A stretch of DNA of 64,000 bases from positions 19,667-83,666 of the forward strand of contig JAPPIT010000061.1 of the NCBI GenBank assembly GCA_028820505.1. Reading direction: 5' to 3'. Source of the stretch: Defluviicoccus sp. Lineage in GTDB: Bacteria > Pseudomonadota > Alphaproteobacteria > MPNO01. Under the pieces are notes generated by a model, which worked only from the letters and a program-made list of their open reading frames with translations, had not been told where the DNA came from and searched no databases. This document shows, in pieces, positions 43,784-53,440 of this stretch (position 1 is its first letter; each line of letters begins with the position of its first letter). Made by a program: the position numbers and the translations under genes.

Positions 43784-44713
43784 TCATGCGGTCGCGTCCG
43801 CCTTCGGCTTGCGCGAGGACACCGTGACGCCGGCGACGATCAGCGCCGCGCCGATCAGGTGATAGACGTTCAGCGTCTCGCCGAGAAAGGGAACGGCGAT
43901 CGCGGCGGAGAACACCGGCACCAGATACATGTAGAACCCGGCGCGGGAGGGCCCGAGGCGCGCGATCGCGACGTTCCAGCCGAGGATCGCGACGACCGAG
44001 GGGAAGAAGGCGACGAACAACAGCGACACGACCGCTCTCGTGCTCGCGGGAGGAAGCCCTTCCTCGATCAGCTCGACCGCGAAGAACGGGACGTGGCACG
44101 CCGCGCCGACCGCGCAGACCATGGTCAGAAGGGTCAGCGTGTGCACCTCCCTGGGCATCAGCCTTGCCGCGACGCCGTACCCGGCGAGGCAGAGGTTGCA
44201 CAGCAGCAGCACCGCGTCGCCCCGGTTGAAGTCGAGGCCGAGCAGCACCGCCGGATCGCCGCGCGAGATCATGTAGAGGAGCCCGACGACGGCGAGGACG
44301 ACGCCGAAGATCTGCAGTCCGGTGGTCCTGTCGCCGAGGATTATCCAGGCGAGCAGCAGGATCAGCACGGGCAGCGAGGTCTGGATCACGCCCCCATTGA
44401 TGGCGGTGGTGTAGTTGAGCGCGACATAGGTGATGCCGGCCCCCATCAGCGGCATCAGGAAACCCAGCAGGCAGAGCAGCTTCCAGTGCCTTCGCAGCAG
44501 CGCGCCGTCGCGCCGGATCGGGTGCCACGCGAACGGCAGGAGAACCAGCGCGCCCACCGTCCAGCGGGTGAAGCCGAGCGTATAGGGCGCGACCTCGCCC
44601 GCCGCCCATCGCCCGATCACGTAGTTGAGCGCGAAGATCAGCGCCGCCTGCGCCATCAGCAGGTGGGCGATTCCGTCGCCGGCGAGAAACGAGCTCTTGG
44701 GGCGGTCGGTCAC
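43784..44713 (-). CDS. EamA/DMT-family transporter
   Basis: 309 aa with ten hydrophobic segments arranged as two five-TM EamA repeats (first LLMAQAALIFALNYVIGRWA...TRWTVGALVLLPFAW; second AVLLLCNLCLAGYGVAARLM...FYMYLVPVFSAAIAVPFLGETL). The PVFSAAIAVPFLGE motif is typical of drug/metabolite exporters of the RhaT/YdcZ-like group. The start is GTG 44713, overlapping the stop of the MFS gene, so the two are coupled. The substrate is unknown. Confidence 0.87.
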   Translation of the reverse strand: MTDRPKSSFLAGDGIAHLLMAQAALIFALNYVIGRWAAGEVAPYTLGFTRWTVGALVLLPFAWHPIRRDGALLRRHWKLLCLLGFLMPLMGAGITYVALNYTTAINGGVIQTSLPVLILLLAWIILGDRTTGLQIFGVVLAVVGLLYMISRGDPAVLLGLDFNRGDAVLLLCNLCLAGYGVAARLMPREVHTLTLLTMVCAVGAACHVPFFAVELIEEGLPPASTRAVVSLLFVAFFPSVVAILGWNVAIARLGPSRAGFYMYLVPVFSAAIAVPFLGETLNVYHLIGAALIVAGVTVSSRKPKADATA

Positions 44714-45939
44714 GCCGGTTGCAGCGCCGGCTCTCTTCTCCGGTCCTCCGGCACGAACAGCGACAGGCAGCCGGCGAGCGCGACCGCCAGCGCGGCGACG
44801 ACCCAGAGCTCGTCGTAGCGCGCCCACAGCGAATAGAACGCGCCGCCGAGATAGGCCCCGGCCGCCGCCCCCAGCCAGTGGCCGCCGAAGATTAGGCCCA
44901 TGGCGAGGCCGATGACGCCCACCCCCATGCGGCTCGCGATGATGTGGGCGACCACCGGCATCGCGGCGAAGTTGAAGAAGCCGTAGAGCGCGGCGAAGAC
45001 GAAGAGCAGCGGCAGGCTGCCGGCGACCTGCGTCAGCATCGCGAACAGCAACACGCGGACGAAGTAGATCGAAGCCAGCAGGCGCGGCCGATGCAGCCGG
45101 TCGGCCAGGAAACCGGCCAGGATCACGCCCACCATGTTGAAGGCGCCGTGCACGCCGTAGGCCGTCGCCCCCTCGATCGGCGCGAAGCCGCAGAACTCGG
45201 CATAGGGGATCAGGTGGACTTCGATCACGCCGGCGGTGCTGAAACCGCAGATCAGGAATCCGATGGCGAGCAGCCAGAACGTTCCGCTCGACAGCACGTA
45301 GCGCAGGCGCTCGCCGACCGGGGCGAGCGCACGGGCGTCCGTCTCCTCCGCCGCTTCCGGACGACGGCGCAGCAACAGCCATGCAACCGCCGCGATAGCC
45401 AACGTCGCTACCCCGAGCGCGGTATAGGTGCCGCGCCAGCCGAGCGCGGTGACCATCAGGCCCAGCACCGGCAGCGCGACGAGCTGGCCGCCGGTCGCGC
45501 CGGAAAAGCCGATGCCGCTGGCCAGCCCGCGCCCGGAGGCGAAATACTGGGCGATCGCGGCGGAGACCATCGGCATCGCAATGGCGCCCGATCCGATCCC
45601 GACCAGACCGCCGTAGAACGCCGGCAGGTGCCAGTCGCGGGTCGCCGCGGCCGTCGCCAGAACGCCGATCGCGACGCAACACAGGCCGCCGGCGCAGACC
45701 GCGCGCGGGCCGAACCGGTCGATCAGGTTGCCGGCGAAGGGCGAGACGACCGCCATGAGGAGCAGCGCCAGCGCGCCGGCATTCGACGCGTGGTCCCGGG
45801 TCCAGCCGGGCTCGGCCTCCCAGAACGGCATCATCAACCCGATGGAGCTTCGGGTCGCATAGACCGCCATCAGGGCCGCGAAACAGAACCCGACGACCAG
45901 CCAGCCGGACGGGTTGGCGCGGAGCGCGGCCGGGATCAC
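44710..45939 (-). CDS. MFS transporter
   Basis: 409 aa with twelve predicted TM helices; GTG start at 45939. The cytoplasmic loop between TM2 and TM3 reads GNLIDRFGPRAVCAGG, the GxxxDRxGxR motif A of the major facilitator superfamily, and the matching loop in the second half is GFLADRLHRPRLLAS. Length and motifs suit the small-molecule/anion-cation symporter-like MFS group. The substrate is unknown. It overlaps the DMT transporter gene. Confidence 0.88.
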   Translation of the reverse strand: MIPAALRANPSGWLVVGFCFAALMAVYATRSSIGLMMPFWEAEPGWTRDHASNAGALALLLMAVVSPFAGNLIDRFGPRAVCAGGLCCVAIGVLATAAATRDWHLPAFYGGLVGIGSGAIAMPMVSAAIAQYFASGRGLASGIGFSGATGGQLVALPVLGLMVTALGWRGTYTALGVATLAIAAVAWLLLRRRPEAAEETDARALAPVGERLRYVLSSGTFWLLAIGFLICGFSTAGVIEVHLIPYAEFCGFAPIEGATAYGVHGAFNMVGVILAGFLADRLHRPRLLASIYFVRVLLFAMLTQVAGSLPLLFVFAALYGFFNFAAMPVVAHIIASRMGVGVIGLAMGLIFGGHWLGAAAGAYLGGAFYSLWARYDELWVVAALAVALAGCLSLFVPEDRRREPALQPA

Positions 45940-45979
45940 GCGGGGCGCTCCGCCGCCGCGGTCCGGCGCTTTGCGAACG

Positions 45980-46660
45980 CTACATCGACCGGAAGCACTT
46001 CAGCACCGCCGCGCGCGAGGCGGTCGCCGCCGCGGCCTGGTAGCCTTCCTTGTAGGGCATCGCGAAGTTGTGGGTCGCGCCGGGATGGACGACGATTTCG
46101 GCGTTGTCGCGGCCGGCATACGCCTCCCGGATGGCGGCCACCTCGTCCATCGGCACCACCGGGTCCTCGTCGCCGAAATGGAAGCTCACGGGACAGTCGA
46201 TCTTCGGCGTCTCGTCCAGCGCCTCGCCGATCCTCGTGCCGTGGAAGGAGCCGGCGGCATCGATCCCGAGGCGCGCCGCGCCGAGATGGGCGTAGAGCCC
46301 GCCGAAGCAGAAGCCGAGCATCGCGACCTTGCCGTTGCATTGCGGCCTCGACTTGAGGTCCTTGACCAGATCCTCGATGTCGAGCATCCCCTGCTCCTGG
46401 TCGAACGCGCCGTAGCGCTCGAAGGCCTTTTCCATGTCGGCGGTGGGGCCGGGCATCACCCGCCAGAAAATATCGGGCACGGACACCAGGAACCCGTCCT
46501 TTGCCCAGGCGTCCGAGAGTTCCTTCATCTCGTCGTCGACCCCGAAGATCGCGGTGATCAGCAACAGGCCCGGTGCCTGACCGCTGCCGTCGGGCGCGGC
46601 CAGGTATCCGTCGAAGGTCTCGCCGTTACGGGTGGTGTAGGTGATGTCCCTGCCTGCCAT
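45980..46660 (-). CDS. Dienelactone hydrolase family protein
   Basis: 226-aa alpha/beta hydrolase. The nucleophile motif is GFCFGG (Cys as nucleophile, the dienelactone-hydrolase type), the Asp is in HFGDEDPVVP and the His in PGATHNFAMP, completing a Cys-Asp-His triad. ITAIFGVDDEM supplies the Glu-containing oxyanion segment. ATG 46660 is preceded by GGGAGAG. It could act in aromatic ring-cleavage catabolism (carboxymethylenebutenolidase-like), but no chlorocatechol genes are nearby. Confidence 0.88.
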   Translation of the reverse strand: MAGRDITYTTRNGETFDGYLAAPDGSGQAPGLLLITAIFGVDDEMKELSDAWAKDGFLVSVPDIFWRVMPGPTADMEKAFERYGAFDQEQGMLDIEDLVKDLKSRPQCNGKVAMLGFCFGGLYAHLGAARLGIDAAGSFHGTRIGEALDETPKIDCPVSFHFGDEDPVVPMDEVAAIREAYAGRDNAEIVVHPGATHNFAMPYKEGYQAAAATASRAAVLKCFRSM

Positions 46661-46694
46661 GGCGCTCTCCCTTATTCGGTCGACCGGGGTGCCG

Positions 46695-47972
46695 CTAGCC
46701 GTCCTCGGCCAGACGGATGCCGGTGAACGGCCAGCGTTGATGGGGGTAGAAGAAATTGCGGTAGGTCGCGCGGATATGCCCCGGCGGGGTCGCGCAGCAT
46801 CCGCCGCGCAGCACCATCTGGTTCGACATGAACTTGCCGTTGTATTCGCCGACCGCGCCCGGGGACGTGCGGAAACCGGGATAGGCGACATAGGGGCTCG
46901 CGGTCCATTCCCATACGTCGCCGATCATCTGGCGCGCGGCGGACCGGCCGTTCCCGTTCGCGGCGGCGGGATGCAGGCGGTCGGCGGCCAGCAGGTTGGC
47001 GTTCTCCTCGTCCACCCCGGGCGCCGCGGCCTCCCATTCGGCCTCCGTCGGCAGGCGCTTGCCGGCCCAGGTCGCGTAGGCCGCGGCCTCGTAATGGCTC
47101 ACATGGCAGACCGGCGCGTCGTCGTCGAGCGGGACTTCGCCGGCGAGGGTGAACTCCGACCGTTCGCCGTCCGTCCCGCCCCAGTAGAGCGGCGCCTCCC
47201 ACCCCTCGGCCTGCACCGTTGCCCAGCCGTCGGCGAGCCACAGCAGCGGATCCCGGTATCCGCCGTCCTCGACGAAGGCGCGGTATTCGCCGTTGGTGAC
47301 CGCGCGGTCGGCGAGGCGAAAGTCTTCCAGCACGACGCGATGCCGCGGCCGCTCGTTGTCGAAGGCGAAGCCGCTCCCGTCATCCCCGAGTCGGCCCAAC
47401 CCGCCCTCGTGCCCGGTCCAGCCCATCTCCGGCGACGCCGCCGCCTCGCGCGCGTTGCGCGGCCGGTAGGCGGGGCGCAGCGGGTTGCGGGACAGCACGT
47501 GCTTGATGTCCATCAGCAGCAATTCCTGGTGCTGCTGCTCGTGGTTGAGCCCGAGCTCTATCAGCTCGCCGGGCTCGGCCCAGGCGTCGTCCGAAAGCGT
47601 CCCGAACAGCCGGCCCATCGCCTCGTCGACATGCGCGCGATAGGCGATCACTTCGGCAAGGGGCGGCCGCGACAACAGGCCGCGGTCGGGGCGCGGATGC
47701 CGCGCGCCCACCCCCTCGTAATAGGAATTGAACAAATATCCGAAAGCCGGGTCGAAGGGCTCGTAGCCCGGCAGGTAGGGCGCGAGGAGGAAAGTCTCGA
47801 AGAACCATGTGACGTGGGCCAGATGCCATTTCGTGGGACTCACGTCCGGCATCGACTGGACCTGCTGGTCCTCGGGCGAAAGCGGCGAGGCCAGGCTCTC
47901 GCTCAGACCTCGGACTTCGGTGTAGCGGCGCGCGAGATGGGCTCGCGACACCTCTCGATCTTCGGGATGCAA
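46695..47972 (-). CDS. egtB: Ergothioneine biosynthesis sulfoxide synthase EgtB
   Basis: 425 aa. Joins hercynine to a Cys/gamma-Glu-Cys thiol with O2 at a non-haem iron. The N-terminal DinB-like four-helix part has WHLAHVTWFFE and the iron-binding HEQQHQELLLMDIKH. The C-terminal formylglycine-generating-enzyme-like domain has VCHVSHYEAAAYATWAGKRLPTEAEWE and GDVWEWTASPY and ends RNFFYPHQRWPFTGIRLAE. The start is TTG 47972; no suitable ATG gives the conserved N-terminus (SLASPLSPEDQQVQSMPD). The usual partner egtD is not in the window. Confidence 0.92.
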   Translation of the reverse strand: MHPEDREVSRAHLARRYTEVRGLSESLASPLSPEDQQVQSMPDVSPTKWHLAHVTWFFETFLLAPYLPGYEPFDPAFGYLFNSYYEGVGARHPRPDRGLLSRPPLAEVIAYRAHVDEAMGRLFGTLSDDAWAEPGELIELGLNHEQQHQELLLMDIKHVLSRNPLRPAYRPRNAREAAASPEMGWTGHEGGLGRLGDDGSGFAFDNERPRHRVVLEDFRLADRAVTNGEYRAFVEDGGYRDPLLWLADGWATVQAEGWEAPLYWGGTDGERSEFTLAGEVPLDDDAPVCHVSHYEAAAYATWAGKRLPTEAEWEAAAPGVDEENANLLAADRLHPAAANGNGRSAARQMIGDVWEWTASPYVAYPGFRTSPGAVGEYNGKFMSNQMVLRGGCCATPPGHIRATYRNFFYPHQRWPFTGIRLAEDG

Positions 47973-48054
47973 GGACGAACGCCCCCGTGGCTTGCGCGAA
48001 TCGCGGCGGAGGCTAACCCATTAGGCCGCGCAACGGAACCGCGGGGCGCGGCCC

Positions 48055-48774
48055 TCACGCGGCGGTATCGGCATCCTCCGGCGGCGGCTCCGGGACGGTC
48101 TCGGTCTCGGTCTCGGGCGGCGCCTTGGCGATCCCGACCCTGGCGGCGCGCAGGAGACGGCCGTTCAGCACGTATCCCGTCTCCACCACCTGCATCACCG
48201 TGCCCGGCTCGGCATCGGCGGTCGGTATCTCGAACATGGCTTCGTGCAGGTTGTGGTCGAACTTCTCGCCGGCCGGATCGATCTTCTCGACGCCGTGGCG
48301 CTGGAATATGGCGGCCAGCTCCCGCTCGGTGAGCTCGATGCCGCCAACCAGCGAACTCAGCGCCTCGTTGTCCCCGGCGTCCTCGGGAAGCGCCTCCAGC
48401 GCGCGGCGCAGATTGTCGGCGACCGACAGAACGTCGCGCGCGAACCCGGTTATCGCGAATTTCGCGGTCTCCTCGCGGTCGCGCTGGCCGCGCCTGCGAA
48501 CGTTCTCGGTCTCGGCCAGGGCACGCAGGAGCCGGTCGTTGAGTTCGGCGATCTCGGCCTCGTAGTCGCGCTCCTCGGGCGATTCTCCGTCCTCCGGGGG
48601 CTTGCCGGCCCAGGGCGAGGTTTCGTCCGGTGCCGCGTCCTCTTCGGTCTCTTCCGGCTCGGCGGTCCGGTCGTCCTCGCCCGTCGCCGCCGCGTCTTCC
48701 GCCTCTTGCGGTTTCGCCTCCGCCTCGGCCGGATCTTCGCTCCGGTCCGCTTCCCGCTTGTCCGTCTCACTCAT
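48055..48774 (-). CDS. grpE: Nucleotide exchange factor GrpE
   Basis: 239 aa. Co-chaperone that releases ADP from DnaK. A long acidic, low-complexity N-terminus (about 70 residues rich in Glu/Ala/Asp) precedes the dimerising coiled coil (EIAELNDRLLRALAETENVRRRGQRDREE) and the beta-domain with GVEKIDPAGEKFDHNLHEAM and VVETGYVLNGRLLRAARVGI. Both the acidic head and an extra acidic tail (ETETETVPEPPPEDADTAA) exceed the E. coli protein. It is downstream of hrcA, with only 3 bases between. Confidence 0.95.
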   Translation of the reverse strand: MSETDKREADRSEDPAEAEAKPQEAEDAAATGEDDRTAEPEETEEDAAPDETSPWAGKPPEDGESPEERDYEAEIAELNDRLLRALAETENVRRRGQRDREETAKFAITGFARDVLSVADNLRRALEALPEDAGDNEALSSLVGGIELTERELAAIFQRHGVEKIDPAGEKFDHNLHEAMFEIPTADAEPGTVMQVVETGYVLNGRLLRAARVGIAKAPPETETETVPEPPPEDADTAA

Positions 48775-48777
48775 GGC

Positions 48778-49860
48778 TCAGGCCTCGATTTCGGTGCCCG
48801 CGGCGCCGCCGACCAGGCGGCCGACGACCTTGGCGGTGTAATCGACGATGGGAATGATGCGCGCGTAGTTGATCCGGGTGGGGCCGATCACGCCGATCGC
48901 GCCGACGACGCTCCGCGCGCTGTCGTTGATCGGGGCGACGACGAGCGAACACCCCGTCATGTCGAAAAGCGTGTTCTCGGAGCCGATGAAGATCTGCACT
49001 CCCTCGCCGGTCCCGGTGAGGTCGAGCAGGCGCAGCACGAGCTCCTGGGTCTCCAGCGCCTCGTAAAGGCTGCGCACCCGTTCCAGATCGCTGAGCGCGG
49101 CGACATCGTCCAGCAGATGGGCCTGGCCCTTGACGATCAGCGCGCCGGCGTTGCGCTCGCCCACCCAGGTGGCGAGGCCGGCCTCCACCAGCCTGGCGGT
49201 AATCGAATCGATCTGGCTGCGCCGATCCTCGATCTCCCCCTTGATGTCGCCGAGCGCCACCTCCACCGTGCGGCCCACCAACCTGGCGTTGAGATAGTTG
49301 CCCGCTGCGACCAGGGCGGAGGGGGGCGTCCCCACGGGAAGGTCGATCAGCCGGTTCTCGACGATTCCGTCGGCCGTGATCAGGACCACCAGGGCGCGGC
49401 CGTCGCCGAGATTGACGAACTCGACATGCTTCAGCGGACGATCGGTCTTGGGCGCGACGACCAGCCCGGCGCAGCCGGCGAGCCCCGACATGACCGCCGT
49501 CGCCTCGTTCAGCACCTGGTTCACGTTGGCGCTCTGCGCCGCGCACTGGCTCTCGATCGCCGTGCGGTCGTCATCCGAAAGCTCGCCGATCTGCAGGAGC
49601 CCGTCGACGAACAGGCGCAAGCCGGCCTCGCTGGGCAGCCGGCCGGCGGAGCTGTGCGGCGAATCCAACAGCCCCATATCCTCGAGATCCGCCATGACGT
49701 TGCGGATCGTCGCGGGCGACAGGGGCTGAGGCAGGCGGCGCGACAGCGTGCGCGAACCGACCGGTTCGCCGGTCTGCACGAAGGTTTCGACGATCTCCCG
49801 AAAGATCTCCCTCGACCTCTCGTTGAGTTCGCCGACGATGCTTGGCGGAGCGCTCTGCAT
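48778..49860 (-). CDS. hrcA: Heat-inducible transcriptional repressor HrcA
   Basis: 360 aa. Represses heat-shock operons by binding CIRCE operators, helped by GroEL. An N-terminal winged helix (RSREIFREIVETFVQTGEPV, LSPATIRNVMADLEDMGLL) is followed by the inserted dimerising domain and a GAF-like C-terminal domain (VGAIGVIGPTRINYARIIPI). ATG 49860 has AGGGGG upstream. It forms an operon with grpE, a typical alphaproteobacterial arrangement, divergent from rph. No CIRCE copy was found in its own promoter. Confidence 0.95.
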   Translation of the reverse strand: MQSAPPSIVGELNERSREIFREIVETFVQTGEPVGSRTLSRRLPQPLSPATIRNVMADLEDMGLLDSPHSSAGRLPSEAGLRLFVDGLLQIGELSDDDRTAIESQCAAQSANVNQVLNEATAVMSGLAGCAGLVVAPKTDRPLKHVEFVNLGDGRALVVLITADGIVENRLIDLPVGTPPSALVAAGNYLNARLVGRTVEVALGDIKGEIEDRRSQIDSITARLVEAGLATWVGERNAGALIVKGQAHLLDDVAALSDLERVRSLYEALETQELVLRLLDLTGTGEGVQIFIGSENTLFDMTGCSLVVAPINDSARSVVGAIGVIGPTRINYARIIPIVDYTAKVVGRLVGGAAGTEIEA

Positions 49861-49882
49861 GGGTCCCCCTGCGGGCGGTTGG

Positions 49883-49911
49883 AATTTAGTGACGGTACTT
49901 TCCACCGTCAA
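49883..49911 (-). promoter_or_regulatory. Sigma70-type promoter of hrcA-grpE with palindromic spacer
   Basis: On the minus strand TTGACG (49911-49906), 17 bases, then TAAATT (49888-49883). The spacer contains the palindrome GACGGT-7-ACCGTC (49891-49909 on the plus strand), which could be an operator. No sigma32-type CTTGAAA/CCCCAT pair and no CIRCE were found. Confidence 0.6.
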
Positions 49912-50012
49912 CGGAGACGGCCCGCGGAAACTGCCCAAGCCTTTGTATTTGCGGCAGGATAGCTGCTGCTGGTACAAGCCTCGCCGGCCGTCGAAGCGAA
50001 CAGGGGAGCACG

Positions 50013-50732
50013 ATGAGACCATCCGGCAGGGCGCCGAACGAGATGCGCGGGATCGTTCTCGAGCCCGGCTTCTCGAAACACGCCGAGGGGTCCTGCCTCG
50101 CCCGTTTCGGCGACACCCATGTGCTCTGCAACGCGACGGTGGAAGAGCGCGTCCCTCCCTTTCTCAGGAACACCGGCGCGGGCTGGGTGACCGCGGAATA
50201 CGGGATGCTGCCGCGGTCGACGCACGAACGGACCGACCGGGAGGCCGCGCGCGGACGCCAAAGCGGCCGGACGCTGGAGATCCAGCGGCTGATCGGCCGC
50301 TCGCTGCGCGCGGTGGTCGACATGCCGACACTCGGCGAACGCCAGATCCGGCTCGACTGCGACGTCATCCAGGCCGACGGCGGCACGCGGACCGCGGGAA
50401 TCACGGGCGCCTGGGTCGCGCTCCGCATCGCGATCGACTCGCTGCTCGAAAGAAGGATCGTCGCCAGGGACCCGATGGCCGAATCCGTCGCCGCCGTCTC
50501 CTGCGGGATCGTCGGCGGCGCGCCGTGCCTCGACCTCGACTATTCGGAGGACAGCGGGGCGGACGCCGACGCCAATTTCGTGCTCACCGGGTCGGGCGGC
50601 ATCGTCGAGATCCAGGGCACGGCGGAAACCGAGCCCTTCGGGCGATCGGATTTCGACGCGCTTCTCGATCTCGCCCAGGAGGGCGTCGCCGCGCTGACCC
50701 GGCACCAGATGGCCGCGATCGGGCGAGGCTGA
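50013..50732 (+). CDS. rph: Ribonuclease PH
   Basis: 239 aa phosphorolytic exoribonuclease that trims tRNA 3' ends. Conserved [37 protein letters not shown], and the family signature [19 protein letters not shown] are visible. ATG 50013 has GGGGAG five to six bases upstream. It is followed 4 bases later by rdgB. The divergent hrcA-rph arrangement is widespread in alphaproteobacteria. Confidence 0.96.
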   Translation: MRPSGRAPNEMRGIVLEPGFSKHAEGSCLARFGDTHVLCNATVEERVPPFLRNTGAGWVTAEYGMLPRSTHERTDREAARGRQSGRTLEIQRLIGRSLRAVVDMPTLGERQIRLDCDVIQADGGTRTAGITGAWVALRIAIDSLLERRIVARDPMAESVAAVSCGIVGGAPCLDLDYSEDSGADADANFVLTGSGGIVEIQGTAETEPFGRSDFDALLDLAQEGVAALTRHQMAAIGRG

Positions 50733-50736
50733 ATCG

Positions 50737-51342
50737 ATGGCCCGCCGATTCACCGGCCGCCGGATCGTCGTCGCCAGCCACAACGCCGGCAAGGTGGCCG
50801 AAATCGCCGACCTGCTGGCGCCCTACGAAATCCCGGCCGTCTCGGCCGGAACCCTCGGCCTGCCGGAACCGGAAGAGACCGGAGCGACGTTCGAGGAGAA
50901 TGCCGCGATCAAGGCGCTGGCAAGCGCCTCCGCCGCGGGCGAAGCGGCGTTGAGCGACGATTCGGGGCTCGCGGTCGCCGCGCTCGGCGGCGAACCGGGC
51001 ATCCATTCGGCGCGCTGGGGCGGACCGCGGCGCAATTTCACGCTCGCCATGCGACGGGTCGAGGACGCGCTCCCGCCCGATGCGGCAAGGGACGCGGCCT
51101 TCGTCTGCGCGCTGGCCCTCGCGTGGCCCGACGGCCATGTCGATACCTTCGAGGGCCGGGTCGAGGGGCGTCTCGTCTGGCCGCCGCGCGGGACGCGGGG
51201 CTTCGGCTACGATCCGATATTCGTGCCGGAGGGCGGCAGGCTGACCTTCGGAGAGATGGAACCCGGCGCGAAGCACGCGATCAGCCACCGCGCGGACGCG
51301 TTCGGCAAGCTTGCCGCGGCCTGCCTCGCGGGCGCGCCGTGA
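50737..51342 (+). CDS. rdgB: XTP/dITP diphosphatase
   Basis: 201 aa Ham1/RdgB house-cleaning pyrophosphatase that removes non-canonical purine NTPs. The N-terminal substrate loop is [14 protein letters not shown]; catalytic [24 protein letters not shown] and [20 protein letters not shown] are present. The stop overlaps the GTG start of hemW (GTGA). Confidence 0.95.
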   Translation: MARRFTGRRIVVASHNAGKVAEIADLLAPYEIPAVSAGTLGLPEPEETGATFEENAAIKALASASAAGEAALSDDSGLAVAALGGEPGIHSARWGGPRRNFTLAMRRVEDALPPDAARDAAFVCALALAWPDGHVDTFEGRVEGRLVWPPRGTRGFGYDPIFVPEGGRLTFGEMEPGAKHAISHRADAFGKLAAACLAGAP

Positions 51343-52559
51343 CCTCCGCCTTCATGCCCGACGAACGGACCCTCGGCCTCTATGTCCACTGGCCGTTCTG
51401 CAAGTCGAAATGCCCCTATTGCGACTTCAACAGCCATGTCGAGACGGCCATCGACCAGCGGCGCTGGCGCGATGCGCTGACCCGGGAGATCCGGCATTTC
51501 GCCGCGCTTGCGCCGGATCGCCGGCTGGAGACCGTGTTCTTCGGCGGCGGCACCCCGTCGCTGATGCCGGCCGAGACCGTCGCCGCGGTCATCGAAACCG
51601 CCAAAGCCTGCTGGGATACGGCGGACGACATCGAGATTACCCTCGAAGCCAATCCGACATCGGTGGAAGCGGCGCGGCTCGCCTCGTACCGCGCGGCGGG
51701 CGTCGGACGCCTGTCGCTCGGCGTGCAGTCCCTGGAACCCGAGGGGCTCGCGGCGCTCGGCCGCCAGCACGGCGTCGAAGAGGCGATCGAGGCGGTCGCC
51801 GCCGCCCGCTCCCTGTTCGACCGCGTCTCGTTCGACCTGATCTATGCCCGGCCCGGGCAGACCCGCGACGGATGGCGGCGCGAGCTCGCCACGGCGCTGG
51901 ATCACGCCGGCACGCATCTTTCGGTCTACCAGCTCACCATCGAGCCGGGCACCGCGTTCCACGGGCTGCACCGCCGGGGAGAGCTCGCTTTGCCCCCGGA
52001 GGAGGAGCAGGCCGGGTTTTTCGAGGACACCCGGGCCGCGCTCGACGAGGCGGGCCTCCCCGCCTACGAGATCTCCAACCACGCGAGGCCCGGCGACGAG
52101 TGCCGTCACAACCTGATCTACTGGCTGTCGGCGGACTATGCCGGTGTCGGACCCGGCGCCCACGGGCGCATAACGCGGGACGGCCGCACCGCCGCGTTCG
52201 CCCAGCGCCGCGCGCCGGAGGCCTGGCGCGAGTCGGTGGAGCGCGACGGTCACGCCACGGTGACGGAGACGGTGCTGGAACCGTCCGAGCGGTTCGAGGA
52301 AATCGCGATGATGGGGTTCCGCCTTACCGGCGGCATACCGCGCGGCCGCCTGGAGGCGCTGACCGGACGGGGCCCGGAGGCGTCGTTCGATCCGGCGGCG
52401 CTGGATCGCTTGGCAGGGGGCGGGTTCGTGGAGGTGGACGACGCCGGCATCCGGGCGACGCCGGCGGGGCGTCAGCGACTCGATGCCGTGCTCGGTGCCC
52501 TGCTTTCCGCCTGGTCCTTGCCCCATGCCGAGAGAGCCCTATACGCTCCCTCCCCATGA
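51339..52559 (+). CDS. hemW: Heme chaperone HemW (radical SAM)
   Basis: 406 aa. Radical-SAM protein related to coproporphyrinogen III oxidase but acting as a haem chaperone. The [4Fe-4S] motif CKSKCPYC (CxxxCxxC, without the extra Cys of HemN) follows [34 protein letters not shown] and [10 protein letters not shown] are family blocks, and the C-terminal HemN domain has [15 protein letters not shown]. The start is GTG 51339 overlapping rdgB; ATG 51354 would give 401 aa and cannot be excluded. Confidence 0.93.
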   Translation: MTSAFMPDERTLGLYVHWPFCKSKCPYCDFNSHVETAIDQRRWRDALTREIRHFAALAPDRRLETVFFGGGTPSLMPAETVAAVIETAKACWDTADDIEITLEANPTSVEAARLASYRAAGVGRLSLGVQSLEPEGLAALGRQHGVEEAIEAVAAARSLFDRVSFDLIYARPGQTRDGWRRELATALDHAGTHLSVYQLTIEPGTAFHGLHRRGELALPPEEEQAGFFEDTRAALDEAGLPAYEISNHARPGDECRHNLIYWLSADYAGVGPGAHGRITRDGRTAAFAQRRAPEAWRESVERDGHATVTETVLEPSERFEEIAMMGFRLTGGIPRGRLEALTGRGPEASFDPAALDRLAGGGFVEVDDAGIRATPAGRQRLDAVLGALLSAWSLPHAERALYAPSP

Positions 52560-52591
52560 CCGCTCGCCGAATTCAGGGATAGCGGGAAGCG

Positions 52592-53440
52592 ATGCCGGAG
52601 CGGCGGGTCGCGCCCGGGCTCTATCTGGTGGCGACGCCGATCGGCAACCTGCGCGACATCACGCTGCGGGCACTGGACACGCTTCGCGCCGCCGACACGA
52701 TCGCCTGCGAGGACACGCGCGTCACCCGGAAGCTGCTGACCGCGCACGGCATAGCGGGCCGCCTGACCGCCTACCACGATCACAATGCGGCCGCGGCGGG
52801 TCCCGCCCTGATCGAGCGCGTCGAGGCGGGGGCGGTCGTTGCGCTGGTAAGCGACGCGGGGACGCCGCTGATCTCGGACCCGGGATTCCGCCTCGTCGGC
52901 GAAGCGAACGCGCGGGGGGTCCCGGTGACCGTGCTGCCGGGCGCCTCGGCGCCGCTCGCCGCGCTGGTGCTCTCGGGCCTGCCCGCCGACCGTTTCCACT
53001 TCGCGGGCTTTCCACCGCCCCGCCAGGCCGCGCGGCGCAGCTTCCTCCGGTCTCTCGCGGATATCGATGCGACGCTCGTCCTGCTGGAAGCGCCGCGCCG
53101 GCTGGCCGCGTCGCTGGCCGACATGAGCGAGCTCCTGGGCCCCCGGCCGGCGGCGGTCGCCCGCGAGCTCACCAAGCTTCACGAAGAGGTCGTGCGCGAC
53201 GATCTGGGGTCCCTCGCCGCCGGGTACGCCGCCGGGGGTCCGCCGCGCGGAGAGATCGTCGTGGTTGTCGGCCCGCCCGAGGCGCCGGGCGCGGCGGATG
53301 AGGCGGAAATCGACGCCCGCCTCGGCGAAGCCCTGGCGACCATGTCGGTCCGCGACGCGGCGGCGTTCGTGGCCGAGGCGACCGACGCGCCGCGCCGGAC
53401 GGTGTACCGCCGCGCGCTCGCCCTCTCCCGTTCGGCGTGA
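52592..53440 (+). CDS. rsmI: 16S rRNA (cytidine1402-2'-O)-methyltransferase
   Basis: 282 aa tetrapyrrole-methylase-fold enzyme. N-terminal YLVATPIGNLRDITLRALDT, CEDTRVTRKLL, VALVSDAGTPLISDPGFRLV and the SAM-binding VTVLPGASAPLAALVLSGL are diagnostic. The C-terminal region ends with DAAAFVAEATDAPRRTVYRR, the usual RsmI helix-turn region. The stop overlaps the yraN GTG start. Confidence 0.95.
   Translation: MPERRVAPGLYLVATPIGNLRDITLRALDTLRAADTIACEDTRVTRKLLTAHGIAGRLTAYHDHNAAAAGPALIERVEAGAVVALVSDAGTPLISDPGFRLVGEANARGVPVTVLPGASAPLAALVLSGLPADRFHFAGFPPPRQAARRSFLRSLADIDATLVLLEAPRRLAASLADMSELLGPRPAAVARELTKLHEEVVRDDLGSLAAGYAAGGPPRGEIVVVVGPPEAPGAADEAEIDARLGEALATMSVRDAAAFVAEATDAPRRTVYRRALALSRSA

Noticed and set aside
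49861..50012. CIRCE operator between hrcA and rph
   Set aside because: No TTAGCACTC-N9-GAGTGCTAA or near match is present.
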